A DNA stretch of 6,277 nucleotides from Gammaproteobacteria bacterium (GTDB lineage Bacteria; Pseudomonadota; Gammaproteobacteria; Arenicellales; Arenicellaceae), in contig DNHK01000337.1 of NCBI GenBank assembly GCA_003485905.1, positions 1 to 6,277 on the forward strand. The letters are read 5' to 3'. Of the stretch, positions 1 through 6,277 are shown piece after piece (the stretch's first letter is position 1; every line of letters begins with the position of its first letter). Below the pieces are notes generated by a model. That model had not been told where the DNA came from and did not search any database. It worked only from the letters and a program-made list of their open reading frames with translations. The position numbers and the translations under genes are program-made.

Positions 1-3000
1 CGCGTTCAGATAGCTTTCATCAGAAGTTTGACCTCCTAAAGAAACTAAGGTGTCCTGTTCTCGCATCATATCGGCCGGTACTGAGTTCATATCCGGATCA
101 GATTGCACCAAGACTATATCGATATCACTTTTCTGTGCTATGCGAATTAGTTTGTTCGCTGTGCAACCTCTAGCATGTATTAATACTTTACGAACTGGCT
201 TAAGCTGCTTGTTGTTTTGCTGATCGTTTAATTGATCACTAGCTGGCTGTTGGTCTGGTAGAAATGAGCCGGCCAAGACACGTTCAATCACATCTTCTAC
301 TGAGTCGCCCGGTACCGGAATACTTGGATCGACTTTGGTTAGGCGGCCATCGAGGTCGTTTGCAAATGGGTGTCTCACCAAACCCTGCATTGAGTCACGA
401 TTATGCATAAAGTAATTTGCGACTGTGTGTTGTGAGGGTAAAAATGAGGGGACAACAACCCTACCTGCGAACGGTATATCCGCTCCGCTAAAATAGTATG
501 TGTGGACTAGTGGGTGGGTTACAAAGCTGGCCTGTGAACCACCAGTACAATCGCCGAAACCAAAAATAATTATAGGTAAATCATTGTCTCGTATAAACCG
601 AGTGATTCGATCGTTTGTAACGGACATTGAAAATAGTGCATTCGGCCCTTCTTTTGTTTGCATGCCGCCTGACGATACAAAACATATTACTGGCAGCCGC
701 CTAGCCGCACAGTGCACGAGTAATTTACATAGCTTGGTGGCGCCAGCCATATCAAAAGCGCCAGCCTGAAAGGAGATGTTCGATATAAAAACGCCCACTT
801 CGATCCCGCTGTCAGCACGCAGCGTTGCGGTTCCAGTCACTACCCCACAAGGCGTTGTTTTATTCGCCAAAGCTTTTTCAACTGACAGTCGAAATCCAGG
901 AAAATTAACTGGATTCGAGGTAATCAAGTTAGCGTCAAGTTCCTTGAAGTTTTGAAAAAACTTTTCTTGAATAGCATCAACCGTGGCCAATTTCCGACTT
1001 TTTATATCAGAAATTACACGCTGTATACGCATGCTTACCGATGCTATTGCCAATTGATTCCAAAAATCCTTACGCTTACCTATATGCACTGGATTTATAG
1101 TGCCATCATAATCTTTACCACTATTGTTAGCGGCAAAGTATCGCGGCAAGAGACTTTCGAAAAAGAAGGTGATCAATACAAGAAGGGCGTCAGATAGACG
1201 TGGAAACGCTATACGCTTCCATTCCTCTACGTCTTTTAAAAATTCTCCACGTCGCTTAAATGACATGAAAAATGCTAGCCAGCTGGAAAAATTTGCAGAG
1301 TTATCTGTTCCATCACCAGCGACTGAACTGGTGGCCTGTCGCATCGAATCATCCAGCAACCGTTTCATTGTGTCGGCCGATAGAGTATGGAAATTTTCTG
1401 TTTCGGCAGCTATTTCATTTAGATTGTCTACAAATGTATTGTAAAGCGCATCGAAAATAAGAACGTTCTGAAAATCGGTGATCAGGGTCTCACGTAGTTC
1501 TGGAGAAAACATGAGCTCACGCAGACTTAGGTCCGCTAAATCCTGACTAAAAAGATCATCGTCTCGTATTTCATCCCCGCTAGCTTCAAGAATAGTTTCC
1601 TTAAGGCGACCAAAATTATATGGCGAAGATCCCTTCCACTGGTTGTACAGATATAAACCAATACTCGAACACAGCTTGCGTCGTGCTTCTTGGTAGTTTT
1701 TCTCAGGTTCTCCTAGAATTAGTTTCGCCAAACGGTTTCTATCGGCACCAATTTCATTTCTACGTTGTACAAAACCTTTAAATGCTTTGCAGATTGTATC
1801 TATATAGATAAGTTTTTCTGAGTCTTCAAACCATTGTGAAAAAGCAAACTCTTGTGACTTTAGTGTTCGTTCAGCTAAATCTCCTTTAGGTAACTCCTCA
1901 TTTGCCAGACGACCATAAGAACGCAAATTAGAGGAAGATATTCTTCGTCGTAATCCGATGTACCGCAGGTGGCGACAGCTATGCCCGAACACACCTGGAA
2001 ACTGACTGGCACCCTTGGCCGATGAAAATGCGTCTATTTCGGACGAGGTTTTAAGTGCAGGTGAGGGATTCACAAATCGCTCAACGCTACGTTGGTAATG
2101 CCGCATTATTTCTGGATGTTCTACAGTGAAATTAGCGGAAGCTTTCTCGATACTGACAATGGCTGAAGTAATGGTTTTTAGTAGTTTACCAATATCGTCC
2201 AGATCATTTTCAGGGCTCCAGCGAACCACACCATCAATAGATCCGCGCTTCGCAAGCTCCCATGAGGACAAGCCTACATATCTGGCACTTTCTTGCCAGG
2301 AGAGTCCATACTGTTTCGCGATATTTGCAAGGCCTTGTGGCTGAATTGTATTGAAAACGCCGGTTTCTAGCGCGAGCAAAACATTGGTAGAAGCTAATGG
2401 GATTGCACCACCTGAGTAGCCCAGTCCATAAATTATGCCAACTGTAGGAACATGTGTATTACACATTTCGGCAATAAGACGTGAAATTGAATGTGCTTGA
2501 TTCGCGGCATTTGCTTCGGCGCCTGCATCAGCGCCTGGGGTATCAATAAAGGTTACAACTGGAACTCCGTGATCGCTAAAATCCCGTACGATTTTTACCG
2601 CATCGAGGTGATGTTGTGGCTTCCAAACGCCATTATCTACCTCTCGATTTTGCGCTAGAAACCCCACTCGGCGAACGCCATAGGGCATTTCGATATCTAT
2701 TTCTGCAGAGTATAAAGCACCATCTTTACGTTCGTGAACAACCTTACCAGGGATTGATTCGATCACTTTGGAGGCGCTGAAGCGTTTTTTGACCTCAGCG
2801 GGTTCTAAAGCGGCAGCAATATAACCATCTACGTCTAGCTGATTAAGCTGCTGGACGCGTTTGTTGATATATCCGGCGCTAGCCAGACCTTCTATTGGCG
2901 AGGCTATGCTAGGCGATGTTTCACCTTGGAAAAGGCTATAATCGCTGGCCAATTTCTCAGCAGCTTGGAATAATTCATCTGGAGTATATTTTTGATTCTT

Positions 3001-3009
3001 GTTCGCCAT
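1..3009 (-). CDS. Multidomain acyl-CoA/acetyl-CoA carboxylase, order AccA-like, AccD-like, biotin carboxylase (3' end missing)
   Basis: This frame is open from the ATG at 3007-3009 to the window edge: 1003 codons, no stop. An in-frame TAA lies about nine codons upstream and no in-frame ATG comes between, which fixes the start; AAGA six bases before it is a weak ribosome site. Residues about 110-310 resemble AccA (carboxyltransferase alpha): FIDTPGADAG at 154-163 and the oxyanion-hole motif GLGYSGGA at 195-202. Residues about 320-700 have no fold I recognise. Residues about 710-900 resemble AccD (beta half), with SSGGM at 779-783 and TGGSQASF at 822-829, but no CxxC pairs, so the zinc ribbon is missing. 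A Gln/Asn-rich linker (about 915-938) leads into a biotin carboxylase N-domain from about 940, with RGC at 947-949 and ESYLNA at the edge. Expected role: ATP-dependent carboxylation of an acyl-CoA on biotin in the cytoplasm. ATP-grasp and biotin-carrier parts should lie beyond the edge. Substrate unknown; acetyl-CoA is inferred from the AccA/AccD likeness. Confidence 0.88.
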   Translation of the reverse strand, partial: MANKNQKYTPDELFQAAEKLASDYSLFQGETSPSIASPIEGLASAGYINKRVQQLNQLDVDGYIAAALEPAEVKKRFSASKVIESIPGKVVHERKDGALYSAEIDIEMPYGVRRVGFLAQNREVDNGVWKPQHHLDAVKIVRDFSDHGVPVVTFIDTPGADAGAEANAANQAHSISRLIAEMCNTHVPTVGIIYGLGYSGGAIPLASTNVLLALETGVFNTIQPQGLANIAKQYGLSWQESARYVGLSSWELAKRGSIDGVVRWSPENDLDDIGKLLKTITSAIVSIEKASANFTVEHPEIMRHYQRSVERFVNPSPALKTSSEIDAFSSAKGASQFPGVFGHSCRHLRYIGLRRRISSSNLRSYGRLANEELPKGDLAERTLKSQEFAFSQWFEDSEKLIYIDTICKAFKGFVQRRNEIGADRNRLAKLILGEPEKNYQEARRKLCSSIGLYLYNQWKGSSPYNFGRLKETILEASGDEIRDDDLFSQDLADLSLRELMFSPELRETLITDFQNVLIFDALYNTFVDNLNEIAAETENFHTLSADTMKRLLDDSMRQATSSVAGDGTDNSANFSSWLAFFMSFKRRGEFLKDVEEWKRIAFPRLSDALLVLITFFFESLLPRYFAANNSGKDYDGTINPVHIGKRKDFWNQLAIASVSMRIQRVISDIKSRKLATVDAIQEKFFQNFKELDANLITSNPVNFPGFRLSVEKALANKTTPCGVVTGTATLRADSGIEVGVFISNISFQAGAFDMAGATKLCKLLVHCAARRLPVICFVSSGGMQTKEGPNALFSMSVTNDRITRFIRDNDLPIIIFGFGDCTGGSQASFVTHPLVHTYYFSGADIPFAGRVVVPSFLPSQHTVANYFMHNRDSMQGLVRHPFANDLDGRLTKVDPSIPVPGDSVEDVIERVLAGSFLPDQQPASDQLNDQQNNKQLKPVRKVLIHARGCTANKLIRIAQKSDIDIVLVQSDPDMNSVPADMMREQDTLVSLGGQTSDESYLNA

Positions 3010-3238
3010 TTTAAATCTTGTTATACCTTGTTTTTAACTGCATTATTTTAGTTATCTAAGGTTTATTAATTTGGACGAAGCCCGCGAGCTACACGACCGA
3101 TATTCAAGTTGGAGACTGTATCCTCGATCCACTTGTTCAGTGCACGGATATTACGTTATTGGATCAAAAAATTCAGTGCTTTTTGTAAATGCCTGAGACG
3201 GAAGTACCTGATATTACCCAATATGGAATGGAATAAAA
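3010..3238. other. Spacer between birA and the carboxylase gene
   Basis: This is 229 bases without a convincing gene. Just after the birA stop there is only a weak AT-only inverted repeat (ATATT at 3211-3215, AATAT at 3220-3224) with no T-run, so I see no clear terminator and read-through from birA into the carboxylase gene is possible. I found no good sigma-70 promoter; TTCGTC, 17 bases, then GATAAC on the minus strand is a poor candidate. No BirA-type palindrome is present. On the minus strand a 29-codon stretch without a start codon (3066-3155, ending in TAA) reads like protein, with segments RALNKWIEDTV and GRVARGLRPN. It may be the remnant of a lost gene, but I do not recognise it. Confidence 0.5.
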
Positions 3239-4222
3239 TTAAAGCAGGCGCAGGCTGTATTCTGGATCGATAAGACGGGTTTCTTTGTGATCTTGGCTTC
3301 TAATAATTAAGCAACCTTGCGTGTCAACACCGGTCACTTGACCGATGATTTCTGTCTTCCCCTTGGATGCAATAACTTCGCAGTCTTGGAATAAATGAAG
3401 CCGGTGCCATCGATCAGCATACGGTGCAAACCCGTGCAGTAGGAATTGATCGCAAAGCTCCCGCCAATTATTCACTAAACCTGCAATTAACTGGTTTCGA
3501 TCGAGACCTGTATAGCCCGATGAATGTAGATCTGTGCAATTTTGATCAATCGTTGTCTGGTCTTCATCACTCAATTCAATGTTTAGCCCAATACCGCAAT
3601 TGAGACGTACTTCAGCGCCTGATTCCCCTTGTATATTTATCAAGATACCGCCAATTTTAGCGCCGTTCAAATATAGGTCATTCGGCCATTTTAGCTGTAA
3701 GTCCTCAACGCCTAGACTTTCTAAAACACCAACAACCATCACGCCAGCGGCTAGACTAAAAGCAGTGATCCCAGTGGGCCACACAGGAAATTGCCATGCG
3801 AGGGAAAGCATAATGTTATGGAATGGTGTGCTGATCCAACTATTTGAACGTCTTCCTTTACCAAGATGTTGCGCTTCAGTCGCAACGAATGCCGATTCTC
3901 CTGAATGTAATGAGATTGTTTCTATTTGAACGTTCGTTGAACCTAGCGAGATGTGTACTTGCGAGGCGGTTAGCTTTGATCTTGTAATATTATCTAACCG
4001 TTGAAGTATCGAGCCCCGATCCAAAGCTGAATATCCGTTTAGCAAACGGTAACCGGTCGCCGCCTTAGTCTCCAGTGGTAACCCAACCGATCGTAATGCC
4101 TTTAATCGCTTTCCAACTGCCACACGACTCATTCCAAGCGATTTTCCTAGTTGATTGCCACTGAGATAGTCATCCGCATCATTGAGGGCAGCGATAAGCT
4201 TTTTGTCATTACTATCGTACAT
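3239..4222 (-). CDS. birA: Bifunctional biotin protein ligase / biotin operon repressor BirA
   Basis: BirA makes biotinyl-5'-AMP from biotin and ATP and transfers biotin to a lysine of carrier domains; with bound biotinyl-AMP it dimerises and represses bio genes. From the ATG at 4220-4222 the protein has 327 residues, close to E. coli BirA. Residues about 6-60 form a winged HTH (GNQLGKSLGMSRVAVGKRL). The catalytic domain follows: STN at 95-97, the biotinyl-AMP loop GKGRRS at 121-126 (GRGRRG in E. coli), KWPNDLY at 178-184 with the catalytic lysine, then KIGGILI and GIGLNIE. A C-terminal SH3-like domain covers roughly 280-327. A TTG at 4229-4231 would add three residues; I prefer the ATG because the HTH then begins at the usual distance from the N-terminus. 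Neither start has a clear Shine-Dalgarno. A weak promoter may lie at 4256-4284 (GATACA, 17 bases, TATATT), outside the bio operator, so autorepression is not evident. The HTH and the nearby operator support the repressor role. Confidence 0.96.
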   Translation of the reverse strand: MYDSNDKKLIAALNDADDYLSGNQLGKSLGMSRVAVGKRLKALRSVGLPLETKAATGYRLLNGYSALDRGSILQRLDNITRSKLTASQVHISLGSTNVQIETISLHSGESAFVATEAQHLGKGRRSNSWISTPFHNIMLSLAWQFPVWPTGITAFSLAAGVMVVGVLESLGVEDLQLKWPNDLYLNGAKIGGILINIQGESGAEVRLNCGIGLNIELSDEDQTTIDQNCTDLHSSGYTGLDRNQLIAGLVNNWRELCDQFLLHGFAPYADRWHRLHLFQDCEVIASKGKTEIIGQVTGVDTQGCLIIRSQDHKETRLIDPEYSLRLL

Positions 4223-4328
4223 AGAAAACAAGATTCAAAATAAGGGTTCCCTTGGAATATAGCAAAGCAGTCTACCTTTGTATCATCCACTAATATGAAG
4301 ATTGCCCCGTAGGGCTCGTTTAGGTGAT

Positions 4329-4357
4329 TGGTATATAGTAAACTTCAATCAAATAAT
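4329..4357 (+). promoter_or_regulatory. Probable sigma-70 promoter of bioB, overlapped by the BirA operator
   Basis: TTGGTA (4329-4334, four of six matches to the -35 consensus) and AATAAT (4352-4357, five of six matches to the -10 consensus) are 17 bases apart. The -10 lies in the centre of the BirA operator, as expected if bound repressor blocks polymerase. The start of transcription would fall near 4364, giving a short leader of about 17 bases before bioB. A second -10-like hexamer, TATAGT at 4334-4339, has no matching -35. The prediction is from pattern only. Confidence 0.45.
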
Positions 4358-4367
4358 TAGTTTACTA
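4336..4367. promoter_or_regulatory. BirA operator (bioO) controlling bioBF
   Basis: Two perfectly inverted nine-base half-sites, TAGTAAACT (4336-4344) and AGTTTACTA (4359-4367), are separated by 14 bases. The known BirA box is TTGTAAACC, 14-16 bases, GGTTTACAA; each half here matches it at seven of nine positions, and the core GTAAAC/GTTTAC is intact. It lies 13 bases before the bioB start and beside a birA gene with an HTH domain. By family knowledge, the BirA-biotinyl-AMP dimer should bind here and shut off bioBF when biotin is plentiful. It lies over 110 bases from the birA start, so control of birA itself is uncertain. Confidence 0.87.
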
Positions 4368-4380
4368 GCGATTCAGGTTT

Positions 4381-5379
4381 ATGAGCAATCAGTCAATAGC
4401 AACAGAGCTATCAAACCCCTCAACTAAACGTGCCACTTTAAATGGCCATCATTACAGTGAAAAGACTGTAAATGCTTTATTTGAATTGCCGTTTTTAGAG
4501 CTGGTGTATAAGGCTCAGTCGGTACACCAGACTCATTTTAAGGACTCAGGTGTACAACTTAGCACCCTTATGAGCGTTAAGACGGGTGCATGCCCTGAAG
4601 ATTGTTCTTATTGTCCACAAAGTGCGCGATATAAGACTGGGTTGAAGGTTGAGCAGCTAAAGCCTGTAGGAGAAATTCTCGCGGCTGCAAAGGCCGCGAA
4701 AGCAAATGGTGCAACACGATTTTGCATGGGAGCTGCATGGCGGAGCCCAAAGCAGAAAGACATTGAACATATGGTTGCGGCTATAGAGGCGGTGCGAGGC
4801 GAGGGCCTAGAGACCTGTGCGACTTTGGGAATGTTAACACCTGATCATGCTGCTGAACTTGGTGCAGCTGGTTTAGATTATTACAATCATAATCTGGACA
4901 CATCAGAAGAGTTTTATTCGGAAATAATATCCACTCGCACGTATCAAGATCGCTTGGATACTCTTGAAAATGTGCGTGATGCAGGTATGAAGGTATGTTG
5001 TGGTGGAATTGTGGGCATGGGGGAGGGCCAAAACGATAGAGCAGGTCTGCTGGCTACGTTGGCCAATATGAGCCCTCAACCTGAAAGCGTGCCGATTAAT
5101 AATTTGGTTAAAGTTCCGGGAACTCCACTAGATGATACCCAGGAGCTTGATCCTTTAGACTTTGTTCGAACTGTGGCCGTAGCGCGTATCCTTATGCCTC
5201 AGGCTCGTGTGCGTTTGTCGGCTGGTAGAGAACAGATTAGCGATGAAATGCAGACTTTATGTTTTATGGCTGGTGCAAACTCAATTTTTTATGGTGAAGA
5301 TTTACTGACGACTGGGAATGCAACGCCAGAGCATGATCGTGATCTATTGCAGCGACTCAAATTGGAAGTTTCAGCTTAG
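4381..5379 (+). CDS. bioB: Biotin synthase BioB (radical SAM)
   Basis: BioB inserts sulfur into dethiobiotin to form biotin, using two SAM molecules and two iron-sulfur clusters, in the last step of the pathway. The 332-residue product has every key residue, at a constant offset of 18 from E. coli: the radical-SAM cysteines C71, C75 and C78 in [10 protein letters not shown], and the [2Fe-2S] ligands C115 (RFCMGAAW), C146 (ETCATLG), C206 (KVCCGGIVG) and R278 (RLSAGRE). YNHNLDTS at 168-175 and [10 protein letters not shown] near 296-305 are also typical. The protein has an N-terminal extension of about 18 residues relative to E. coli and lacks roughly the last 30 residues of the E. coli C-terminus, a variable part of the family. 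ATG 4381 is the chosen start because the next methionine is at residue 64; its Shine-Dalgarno (AGG three bases upstream) is poor. It is the first gene of a probable bioBF operon, 38 bases before bioF, with the BirA operator directly upstream. Confidence 0.98.
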   Translation: MSNQSIATELSNPSTKRATLNGHHYSEKTVNALFELPFLELVYKAQSVHQTHFKDSGVQLSTLMSVKTGACPEDCSYCPQSARYKTGLKVEQLKPVGEILAAAKAAKANGATRFCMGAAWRSPKQKDIEHMVAAIEAVRGEGLETCATLGMLTPDHAAELGAAGLDYYNHNLDTSEEFYSEIISTRTYQDRLDTLENVRDAGMKVCCGGIVGMGEGQNDRAGLLATLANMSPQPESVPINNLVKVPGTPLDDTQELDPLDFVRTVAVARILMPQARVRLSAGREQISDEMQTLCFMAGANSIFYGEDLLTTGNATPEHDRDLLQRLKLEVSA

Positions 5380-5403
5380 TTTGGAACTAGTATTCGATCC
5401 AAA
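5380..5403. repeat. Short inverted repeat in the bioB-bioF spacer
   Basis: TTTGGA (5380-5385) and TCCAAA (5398-5403) are perfect inverted copies with a 12-base loop, beginning right after the bioB stop codon. No T-run follows, so it is not a typical terminator. It could form a weak hairpin between the two cistrons. A six-base stem may also be chance. Confidence 0.3.
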
Positions 5404-5417
5404 TGCAATACACTTAG

Positions 5418-6277
5418 ATGGATTGGTCAAGCTGGTTGACCGAGCAAAAGCTCGCGCGACGAAATGGAAGTTTGGAACGATACCCATTTTCTTATAGTGG
5501 CCGGCAGGGAAGTGAGCTAGTAGTTGGCGGAAGCCAATTTATAAACTTTAGTAGTAATGATTATCTAGGCCTAGCAGGCCACCCATTACTATCCCAGCGT
5601 TTAGCCGAATCTGCACCCTTATGTGGTGTTGGCAGTGGTGCCTCGCATTTAGTCTGTGGGCATAGTGAAGTTCATCTTCAACTCGAAATGGCGTTAGCAG
5701 CATTTGTTGGCGCTGAGCGGGTGCTTTTACTGTCTTCTGGATATATGGCAAATGTTGGGTTGCCACAGGCATTAACAGGTCGTGGTGATTTAATATTGAG
5801 TGATCGGCTAAACCATGCCTCCCTGATTGATGGAGTTTGTCTAAGTCGTGCAACCAAACGTCGATATAACCATTGTGATGCTGAGCATGCTCAACATCAG
5901 GCTAGTCAACAAAAATATGACCGTTGTTTGGTTGTAACTGACGGTGTGTTTAGTATGGATGGTGATATTGCACCCGTGCTTGAGCTTAGGAAATTCGCAA
6001 ACAGCAACAACGGATTATTGTTGGTAGATGATGCGCATGGATTGGGTGTTATTGGTTCAGGTGGTCGTGGCAGTCTTTTTATGGGTTCAACAAAAGATAA
6101 ATTAGCTGACTTTAACAATGTCTTGTTAATGGGTACGTTGGGCAAAGCATTTGGTTGTTTTGGTGCATTTGTAGCGGGTAGCACGGATCTAATTGAACAT
6201 ATTTCGCAGACATGTCGCAGTTATATTTACACTACTGCGTTACCCCCCAGCATAGCGGCTTGTGCCATATCTGCGTT
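5418..6277 (+). CDS. bioF: 8-amino-7-oxononanoate synthase BioF (3' end missing)
   Basis: BioF is a PLP enzyme that condenses pimeloyl-ACP (or pimeloyl-CoA) with L-alanine to give 8-amino-7-oxononanoate, releasing CO2; this begins assembly of the biotin rings. The frame runs open to the window edge, 286 codons of a family usually about 385-390 long. Markers in order: INFSSNDYLGLAGHP at 42-56, GSGASHLVCG and SSGYMAN, H133 in DRLNHASL, TDGVFSMDGD, D204 and H207 in DDAHGLGVIG, and the PLP lysine K243 in TLGKAFG. H133, D204 and H207 have the same numbers as in E. coli; K243 is seven later because of a small insertion around GSTKDKLADFNN. The ATG at 5418 is the first possible in-frame start, since TAG (5415-5417) directly precedes it, and the N-terminus (MDWSSWLTEQKLARR) fits the family's first helix. 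There is no clear Shine-Dalgarno. It probably shares the bioB transcript and BirA control. Further bio genes (bioH, bioC, bioD) often follow in gammaproteobacteria but are not visible. Confidence 0.97.
   Translation, partial: MDWSSWLTEQKLARRNGSLERYPFSYSGRQGSELVVGGSQFINFSSNDYLGLAGHPLLSQRLAESAPLCGVGSGASHLVCGHSEVHLQLEMALAAFVGAERVLLLSSGYMANVGLPQALTGRGDLILSDRLNHASLIDGVCLSRATKRRYNHCDAEHAQHQASQQKYDRCLVVTDGVFSMDGDIAPVLELRKFANSNNGLLLVDDAHGLGVIGSGGRGSLFMGSTKDKLADFNNVLLMGTLGKAFGCFGAFVAGSTDLIEHISQTCRSYIYTTALPPSIAACAISA

Noticed and set aside
500..1460. Several plus-strand open frames opposite the carboxylase gene
   Set aside because: They overlap each other and lie antisense to a frame with clear AccD motifs; their translations are low in recognisable structure and have no ribosome sites.
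2126..2344. A 72-codon plus-strand open frame
   Set aside because: It is antisense to the carboxylase coding region just after the AccA-like domain and shows no family likeness.
3037..3068. Possible second BirA box near GGTTTATTA upstream of the carboxylase
   Set aside because: Only one half-site resembles the consensus; the expected left half at 14 or 15 bases does not match.
3071..3196. A 41-codon plus-strand frame with a TTG start and AAGG nine bases upstream
   Set aside because: It is short, starts with a rare codon, has no recognisable motif, and competes with the protein-like frame on the other strand; I cannot support it as a gene.
3211..3224. Inverted repeat ATATT/AATAT as the birA terminator
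   Set aside because: The stem is five A-T pairs without G-C content, and no T-run follows on the minus strand.
3579..3929. A 116-codon plus-strand open frame
   Set aside because: It is antisense to the catalytic domain of birA, which explains the sequence fully.
4242..4253. Palindrome AAGGG-TT-CCCTT in the birA leader
   Set aside because: The two-base loop is too short for a stable hairpin, and it matches no operator I know.
4304..4315. Inverted repeat GCCC-CGTA-GGGC as a terminator or operator
   Set aside because: The four-base stem is short and has no following T-run on either strand.
5548..6184. Two minus-strand open frames opposite bioF
   Set aside because: BioF motifs with catalytic residues at the expected positions lie on the other strand throughout this region.

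Overview
The window looks like chromosomal DNA of a gammaproteobacterium of moderate G+C content. The basis is the strong resemblance of BirA, BioB and BioF to the E. coli/Pseudomonas-type proteins, the bioB-bioF gene order, a fused HTH-type BirA, and a BirA operator of the E. coli type. I cannot name a genus. No rRNA, tRNA, CRISPR array, insertion sequence or phage gene is visible.

Layout. Positions 1-3009 (minus strand) are one uninterrupted reading frame, cut by the left edge. It encodes the first 1003 residues of a very large acyl-CoA/acetyl-CoA carboxylase with an unusual domain order: an AccA-like carboxyltransferase half, a long middle region I cannot assign, an AccD-like carboxyltransferase half, a Gln/Asn-rich linker, and the beginning of an AccC-like biotin carboxylase domain. 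Positions 3010-3238 are a spacer without a convincing gene. Positions 3239-4222 (minus) are birA, the biotin protein ligase and biotin repressor. Positions 4223-4380 are a divergent control region with a near-perfect BirA operator (4336-4367) placed over the probable bioB promoter. Positions 4381-5379 (plus) are bioB (biotin synthase). Positions 5418-6277 (plus) are bioF (8-amino-7-oxononanoate synthase), cut by the right edge after 286 codons.

How the genes fit together. BioF makes the first committed intermediate of the biotin ring pathway and BioB carries out the last step. BirA activates biotin, attaches it to carrier domains, and when biotin is in excess should repress bioBF through the operator. 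The large carboxylase is probably a biotin consumer, because a biotin carboxylase domain needs a biotinylated carrier; that carrier domain would lie beyond the left edge. The locus therefore appears to hold biotin manufacture, sensing/attachment and use side by side. The most unusual object is the fused carboxylase, with its order CT-alpha, CT-beta, BC and its lack of the zinc ribbon of classical AccD. Its true substrate and full architecture cannot be settled from this window.
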